24,792 nt of DNA from DATKHR01 sp035510155. GTDB taxonomy: Bacteria; Acidobacteriota; Vicinamibacteria; Vicinamibacterales; CAVVIG01. Shown here piece after piece: positions 22,204-24,792 of the stretch (position 1 is the stretch's first letter; every line of letters begins with the position of its first letter). The stretch covers positions 1-24,792 of the forward strand of contig DATKHR010000270.1 in NCBI GenBank assembly GCA_035510155.1. Direction: 5' to 3'. A program made the position numbers and the translations under genes. The notes beneath the pieces were generated by a model. The model was not told the DNA's origin, ran no database searches, and was given only the letters and a program-made list of their open reading frames with translations.

Positions 22204-23178
22204 CTACCGGCGAGGCCGACGCTGAGCTTTCTCGATTCCGGTTCGGAACGCTGCCGGAGAAGTTCCGGTCCATCGCTTGAACGCGCGGCCAAAGCTCGCT
22301 TCGGAATCATAACCGGCGCGCGACGCAACCTCAGCGATCTTTGCGGTCCCAGATCTCAACGCCGCCGTGGCTTTGCTCATTCGGCAGCGGGTCACATAAG
22401 AAAAGGGCGATTCTCCAACCAGCGCCTTGAAGCGTGTGGCAAACGTCGTGCGGGACATCGCGACGCGACGCGCGAGGTTGCCGACATCCCAACGAGCCTC
22501 CGGTTCGCGCTGGATGGTCAGGATCGCGGCAGCGATCTGAGGATCGCGGAGAGCTGCAGCCAACCCCACTCTCGACGTTTCTGTCGCGGAGAAATACGTG
22601 CGGAGCACTTCGATGAACAGCAGATCCGCGAGACGCGTCACCGCGAGCTCTGCGCCGGGCCGCCCAGCTTCGGCCTCCTCAGCGAGGAACGCGAGCGTGA
22701 GCCCCAGCCAATTCTCAACTCCGCGCGTCCGTCCCCTCAAATGGATGATGGGAGGCAGGGAAGCTACGACGGGGTGGGTCGCGCCATCCTCAAAGCGGAA
22801 CCCGCCACAGATGAGCACAGACACCGCCCCACCACCGCCGGTCCGCAACGTCCCGTTCGCGTCGATGCCGCTTCCGGCGATCAATTCCTCCAATCGCGTT
22901 GCGGGCGATGACGGCGAGTCACGAACCGTGTGCGTATGGCCCCCGGGCAGGATCACGAGGTCTCCTTCGGACAGCGCGAAACGGCCGTCAAGGCCTTGGA
23001 CGTCCAGGCAACATCTTCCATGCGTCACGATGTGGAAAGACGCGAAGTCCCGGCCCGTCACCGAGAAGCCCCAGGGCGCGCTCAGTTCAGATCGGCAAAA
23101 CACGGCGCCGCGGAAACGTACTGTCCGCAGGAGCTCGCTCACCTCATCCCCCCGAATCGAACCGTTGAGCTTGTTCAT
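22204..23178 (-). CDS. AraC-family transcriptional regulator with cupin domain
   Basis: A 324-residue regulator. The N-terminal half is a cupin-type sensor (FRGAVFCRSELSAPWGF, FHIVTHGRCCLDV, LSEGDLVILPGGHTHTV at 69-84). The C-terminal half (about 218-313) has the two AraC helix-turn-helix units: WDVGNLARRVAMSRTTFATRFKALVG, then IAEVASRAGYDSEASFGRAFKRWTGTSPAAFR, the family signature. The start at MNKLNGSI fits the domain border. A longer reading frame to 23586 would run antisense through the SnoaL-like gene and is rejected. It is divergent from that gene across a 126-base gap and cotranscribed with the ClC gene behind it. Effector unknown. Confidence 0.91.
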   Translation of the reverse strand: MNKLNGSIRGDEVSELLRTVRFRGAVFCRSELSAPWGFSVTGRDFASFHIVTHGRCCLDVQGLDGRFALSEGDLVILPGGHTHTVRDSPSSPATRLEELIAGSGIDANGTLRTGGGGAVSVLICGGFRFEDGATHPVVASLPPIIHLRGRTRGVENWLGLTLAFLAEEAEAGRPGAELAVTRLADLLFIEVLRTYFSATETSRVGLAAALRDPQIAAAILTIQREPEARWDVGNLARRVAMSRTTFATRFKALVGESPFSYVTRCRMSKATAALRSGTAKIAEVASRAGYDSEASFGRAFKRWTGTSPAAFRTGIEKAQRRPRR

Positions 23179-23226
23179 CTGGGTTTGATTCTCACTCCCG
23201 AGCGTGGTCGCGTCAACGCATCTGAA

Positions 23227-23276
23227 CGATCGGCATAAAGAGACGAACGCCCGGTCATTGTGCAATGGCGATCGGC
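23227..23276. promoter_or_regulatory. Candidate AraC-regulator binding region
   Basis: The gap between the AraC and SnoaL-like genes holds two direct copies of CGATCGGC (23227-23234 and 23269-23276), 42 bases apart, about four helical turns. It also holds a CATTG-TG-CAATG palindrome (23256-23267) between them. Direct repeats on one DNA face suit AraC-type regulators. Binding is inferred only from layout. Confidence 0.35.
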
Positions 23277-23304
23277 GGAGCATAGTGCGGCCAGGGAGAC
23301 GCTC

Positions 23305-23661
23305 ATGGCAAAGGCTGCTGACATCGTGCAAGGGTTCATTGGAGCGATGGGAAAGGGCGACTTTGTCGCTGCGCGAAAATTCCTTGACAGCGATCTTTCG
23401 TTTCAAGGTCCGATCGAGACGTTTCATCAGGCGGACCCGTACCTCGAGTCGCTGAGGAAACTGCATCACGTTGTTGAGCGCGTCGACATGAAGAAGATGT
23501 TCGTCGACGGAGACGACGTGTGCCTTCTGTACGACATGGTGACCAAAACGCCGGCCGCCACGGCCTTCATCGCGGAATGGCACCACGTCACGGGCGATAA
23601 GATTTCCGCGATTCGCGTTGTCTTCGACGCACGCCCGTTCGCCGCGATGTTTGCGAAATAG
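23305..23661 (+). CDS. SnoaL/NTF2-like small protein
   Basis: A 118-residue single-domain protein. It has the SnoaL-like layout: an N-terminal helix pair (ADIVQGFIGAMGKGDFVAARKFLDSDLSFQGP), then a curved sheet with DDVCLLYDMVTKTP and FIAEWHHVTGDKISAIRVVFDARPF. The last block is the usual strand pair closing the cone. The family includes isomerases, hydrolases and stress proteins, and no activity can be given. AGGGAG lies six bases before the ATG, which decides this start over the longer frame at 23260. Its 3' end overlaps the convergent SWIM gene by 74 bases. The divergent AraC gene may regulate it. Confidence 0.83.
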   Translation: MAKAADIVQGFIGAMGKGDFVAARKFLDSDLSFQGPIETFHQADPYLESLRKLHHVVERVDMKKMFVDGDDVCLLYDMVTKTPAATAFIAEWHHVTGDKISAIRVVFDARPFAAMFAK

Positions 23662-24391
23662 TGCGGGCTCCGGGCTGGGACTCCGCCATCTCGATGCCGA
23701 AGATCTGAGACAGATCGTCGGTTTCGAGAACTTTTGCGGACCGAGCTGCGTTCCCCGCCGGCCGCAAGCCGGTCTCGGCCTTTGTAATCAGATCCTGCTG
23801 ATCCACGCTTCTGAGCAGGAACAGCAGTTCCGGCCGTTCGTCGAGCCGCGCGCCGATTCCGTACAGCACGGCCGCGACGTGCTTGCACATCAACGCCCAG
23901 TCTGGGCAACTGCACCGGAACGAGATTTCCCTTGGTGCGGGAAACAGCCCCGTCGTTGGCTCGCAGATGCGAGCCATGACGCTCGCAGACAACCGCCCCT
24001 GCAGCAGCTCGACGAGCGAGTCGATGGCGCCTGTGCAGTCCCGACAAATGGCGCGCCAGCGCGCTTTGGACACGACTGTCACGTCGATCCGAACGTCGTA
24101 AATGTCCGTGCCGCTCACCAGCGCCGTGATGGTGCCAGGCGACATCTTCAGATCGATGACGGATCCGTTGCGCACGTACGTCCGCCCGCGCGGAAGGCGA
24201 CTGCTGAAATCGCTGTAGCGCTCCAAGTTGTGACACCACGCTTTGCCCCAGAAGGTGGTCGCGATCTTCCGCCCCTCGATCAGGACGGGCGAAACCTCAT
24301 GACCCTTCTTCCTCAGATTGGCGAGTCGATGCGCTGCCTGCTGACGGCGCAGCGCGACTCGTACATACGTCGTCCAACCGAAATACTCCAC
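23588..24391 (-). CDS. SWIM zinc-finger protein
   Basis: A 267-residue protein with a SWIM finger C160-x-C162-x6-C169-x-H171 (FRCSCPDWALMCKHVAAVLYG). SWIM fingers bind zinc and mediate DNA or protein contacts. The N-terminal WGKAWCHNLERYSDFSSRLPRGRTYVRNGSVIDL (48-81) is conserved in the bacterial family that accompanies SNF2-type helicases. The GTG start has AGGAG six bases upstream and comes three bases after the helicase stop, so the two are translated in step. The last 24 residues, basic and low in complexity, lie antisense to the end of the SnoaL-like gene and look like an unconserved tail. Confidence 0.9.
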   Translation of the reverse strand: MEYFGWTTYVRVALRRQQAAHRLANLRKKGHEVSPVLIEGRKIATTFWGKAWCHNLERYSDFSSRLPRGRTYVRNGSVIDLKMSPGTITALVSGTDIYDVRIDVTVVSKARWRAICRDCTGAIDSLVELLQGRLSASVMARICEPTTGLFPAPREISFRCSCPDWALMCKHVAAVLYGIGARLDERPELLFLLRSVDQQDLITKAETGLRPAGNAARSAKVLETDDLSQIFGIEMAESQPGARTISQTSRRTGVRRRQRESRKSYRP

Positions 24392-24394
24392 CTG

Positions 24395-24792
24395 CTACTC
24401 CTGCGCGGCCGCCCGCAGATCAAGCGCGACGAGCTTCAACAGTTCGTCGTTTGCCATCTCGGTCAGCAGCGTCTCCGCGCCGCCCTCGAGCAGATCCCGT
24501 GACAGCTGTCGCTTCGACTCAATCAGCTGGTCGATTTTCTCCTCGACCGTGCCACGGCACAAGAACTTGTGCACCAGCACGTTCTTGGTCTGGCCGATCC
24601 GGAAGGCTCGATCCGTGGCCTGATTCTCCACGGCCGGATTCCACCAGCGATCGAAGTGAATAACGTGCGAGGCGGCTGTCAGATTGAGGCCGGAGCCGCC
24701 GGCTTTGAGCGAGAGCACGAAAAAAGGTACCCGCTCATCGTCCTGAAACTGGCGGACCAGCGCTTGGCGCTTCCTCACGTCGGTCTCGCCAT
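24395..24792 (-). CDS. SNF2-family helicase, C-terminal part (truncated by window edge)
   Basis: The last 132 residues of a Swi2/Snf2 ATP-dependent helicase or translocase, with the frame open to the window edge. Visible are motif V region VLSLKAGGSGLNLTAASHVI and motif VI QATDRAFRIGQ with its Arg residues, preceded by FDRWWNPAVEN. The conserved tail VEEKIDQLIESKRQLSRDLL follows. Such bacterial enzymes (RapA/HepA relatives) remodel protein-nucleic-acid complexes. It is the upstream gene of a pair with the SWIM protein. The Walker A part and any N-terminal domain are outside the window. Confidence 0.95.
   Translation of the reverse strand, partial: GETDVRKRQALVRQFQDDERVPFFVLSLKAGGSGLNLTAASHVIHFDRWWNPAVENQATDRAFRIGQTKNVLVHKFLCRGTVEEKIDQLIESKRQLSRDLLEGGAETLLTEMANDELLKLVALDLRAAAQE

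Noticed and set aside
21294..22280. 328-codon open frame on the plus strand
   Set aside because: It is antisense to the well-supported ClC gene and has no recognisable features.
23179..23586. N-terminal extension of the AraC regulator to 460 residues
   Set aside because: The added 136 residues run antisense through the SnoaL-like gene and show no domain. The cupin begins soon after the internal ATG at 23178.

Overview
This 24.8-kb window is GC-rich, densely coding bacterial DNA with no RNA genes, CRISPR array or recognisable insertion sequence. It most resembles an Acidobacteriota chromosome, perhaps of the Vicinamibacteria type. The main pointer is a PadR repressor overlapping an ATPase-less duplicated MacB/FtsX permease (the 'ADOP' type typical of Acidobacteriota). 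Supporting pointers are LVIVD-repeat, SpoIIE-phosphatase, M64-peptidase and histone-like genes. The lineage is an inference from gene content only.

Layout: (1) 1-2555, the end of a type-B carboxylesterase and an LVIVD-repeat secreted protein. (2) 2591-8534, a STAS anti-sigma antagonist divergent from a tight four-gene operon. The operon encodes an ECF sigma factor, a one-pass membrane protein with about 21 nine-residue repeats, a secreted HEXXH metallopeptidase/propeller/barrel protein, and a PrsW-type intramembrane protease. (3) 8554-11600, a PadR autoregulatory region, padR and the ADOP permease. (4) 11720-14434, a zinc-finger/SpoIIE phosphatase, a DUF2214 membrane protein, an orphan adenine methylase and a DUF4440 protein. 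(5) 14514-17001, minus strand, a PA2779-like small membrane protein followed by a C39-like peptidase joined to TPR, POTRA-like and beta-barrel segments. (6) 17118-20278, a methyltransferase, Nudix and M64 peptidase operon. (7) 20376-24792, a histone H1-like protein, a ClC transporter coupled to an AraC regulator, a SnoaL-like protein, a SWIM protein and the end of a SNF2 helicase.

The most interesting candidate system is region 2. It places in one operon the parts expected of sigma control by regulated proteolysis: a sigma factor, a putative membrane anti-sigma factor with an unusual repeated outer region, an exported metallopeptidase, and a relative of PrsW, the Bacillus site-1 protease that cuts an anti-sigma factor. 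The second is region 5, where a peptidase of the PA2778 type appears to be fused to an Omp85-like POTRA/barrel module. All functional links are inferred from order, spacing and motifs.
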